This document shows, one piece after another, positions 63,512 to 64,000 of a DNA stretch of 64,000 nucleotides. Origin of the DNA: Ascarosepion bandense (lineage: Eukaryota; Mollusca; Cephalopoda; Sepiida; Sepiidae); assembly GCA_037127315.1 (NCBI GenBank), contig JBBBDQ010000403.1, positions 2,400,001-2,464,000 on the forward strand, written 5' to 3'. The translations under genes were made by a program, and so were the position numbers. The first letter of the stretch is position 1. Each line of letters starts with the position of its first letter. The notes under the pieces are model-generated. The model was not told the DNA's origin. It made no database searches and was given only the letters and a program-made list of their open reading frames with translations.

Positions 63512-63741
63512 TGTTGTGGCCTGTTAGGGCCAGGAAGAAAGACACGAAAAAAAGAAGGTAGGTCGAACCAGTGTATTGAAATAACAGAACATATATACAA
63601 AATAACTGTGCTATTAATCAGATATTAATCAGTCCGAACTGTCAAGTTACACTGCGTCTCGACTGCCTCCCAGGAAGTCTCGCAGGTTAGTATTTATGAA
63701 GGAGGAAGAGTTCATTCCAATGTAGATAGGGCACCATAACA
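63512..63741 (-). mobile_element. solo LTR with 5-bp TSD AATAC
   Basis: A 230-bp block starts TGTTGTGG and ends CCATAACA, inverted at 7 of 8 bases. Identical AATAC flanks it (63507-63511 and 63742-63746). The minus strand has TATA-like CATAAATACTAA ~40 bp in, as in the LTR at 11431-11685, suggesting the same family and minus orientation. The remaining 63747-64000 is unassigned. Confidence 0.85.
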
Positions 63742-64000
63742 AATACCACATCTCAGAAATAAGTTATAAGCACCGGATCTTGAGATCCAACACTTAAAGC
63801 AAATTATTTCAGAGAAGAAATCGTGGAAAACACATCACATAAGCAAGATAGAGAAGTTTTCATATAAATTTCTTTGGCCCAACTCTTTTTCAAAATTTGA
63901 CGAAAGCATGTAAAAACTTGTGTAATCACGATGCATATGTCACCTAAAGATTAGTCGAAAAAAAAAATGCACTAAAAATTCTTTTGAAAAAAATATTTTC

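Overview
This window reads as repeat-dominated nuclear DNA of an invertebrate animal. It is AT-rich, has no bacterial-style gene packing, and is full of (TA)n, (CA)n and (GA)n microsatellites. It holds debris of at least ten transposable-element (TE) classes. The mix of abundant tRNA-derived SINEs, Jockey/CR1-like and RTE-like LINEs, Penelope-like elements, short Ty3/gypsy-type LTRs and 5S-rRNA-derived SINEs fits a lophotrochozoan, perhaps a mollusc such as a cephalopod. The species is an inference; only the metazoan and TE-rich nature is seen directly. Family names used here (SINE-A, LINE-A, LINE-B, RTE, S2, E, F3, K) are working labels for this window, not database names.

Layout. 1-4.2 kb: two SINE-A copies, a mariner transposase relic and a solo LTR. 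4.2-7.7 kb: a 2.4-kb polypurine satellite interrupted by the 3' half of a Ty3/gypsy element (integrase, polypurine tract and LTR, all on the minus strand). 7.7-15.5 kb: RTE fragments, a second polypurine block, a piggyBac-type MITE and a solo LTR inserted in one copy of a duplicated repeat, another LTR, and a plus-strand LINE-A relic. 15.5-31.8 kb: degenerate tandem arrays, LINE-A copies (one pair head to head), a FLYWCH-like zinc-finger ORF, a Tc1/mariner pseudogene and a ~0.7-kb LTR. 31.8-36.1 kb: the one TE-poor stretch, holding two exon-like islets, a degenerate tandem repeat and a Tc1-type MITE. 37-44 kb: two long minus-strand LINE-A copies, one carrying a near-identical 419-bp tandem array of its own reverse-transcriptase core and a nested LINE-A insertion. 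44.5-48.4 kb: a Penelope-like cluster with a GIY-YIG endonuclease ORF, inverted arms and a well-formed hammerhead ribozyme. 49-56 kb: microsatellite-linked palindromes, a 5S rRNA/tRNA-SINE hybrid, a DUF4817-type transposase N-terminus and a solo LTR. 56-60 kb: nested RTE, LINE and SINE insertions, including a 30-bp SINE stub with its own target-site duplication. 59.9-60.5 kb: a possible small multi-exon gene. 61.6-64 kb: a degenerate array split by a 5S-derived SINE with a 14-bp duplication, a hAT-type MITE and a solo LTR.

No host gene is certain. Nearly all open frames are TE pseudogenes or translated simple repeats. The best protein-coding remnants are the Penelope-like GIY-YIG ORF (45.5-46.2 kb), the gypsy integrase (7.0-7.7 kb), the DUF4817-like transposase N-terminus (52.7-53.1 kb) and the two frameshifted LINE-A ORFs (42.0-43.8 kb). 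The insertions can be ordered in places from target-site duplications, empty paralogous sites and nesting, which makes the window a usable record of TE activity.
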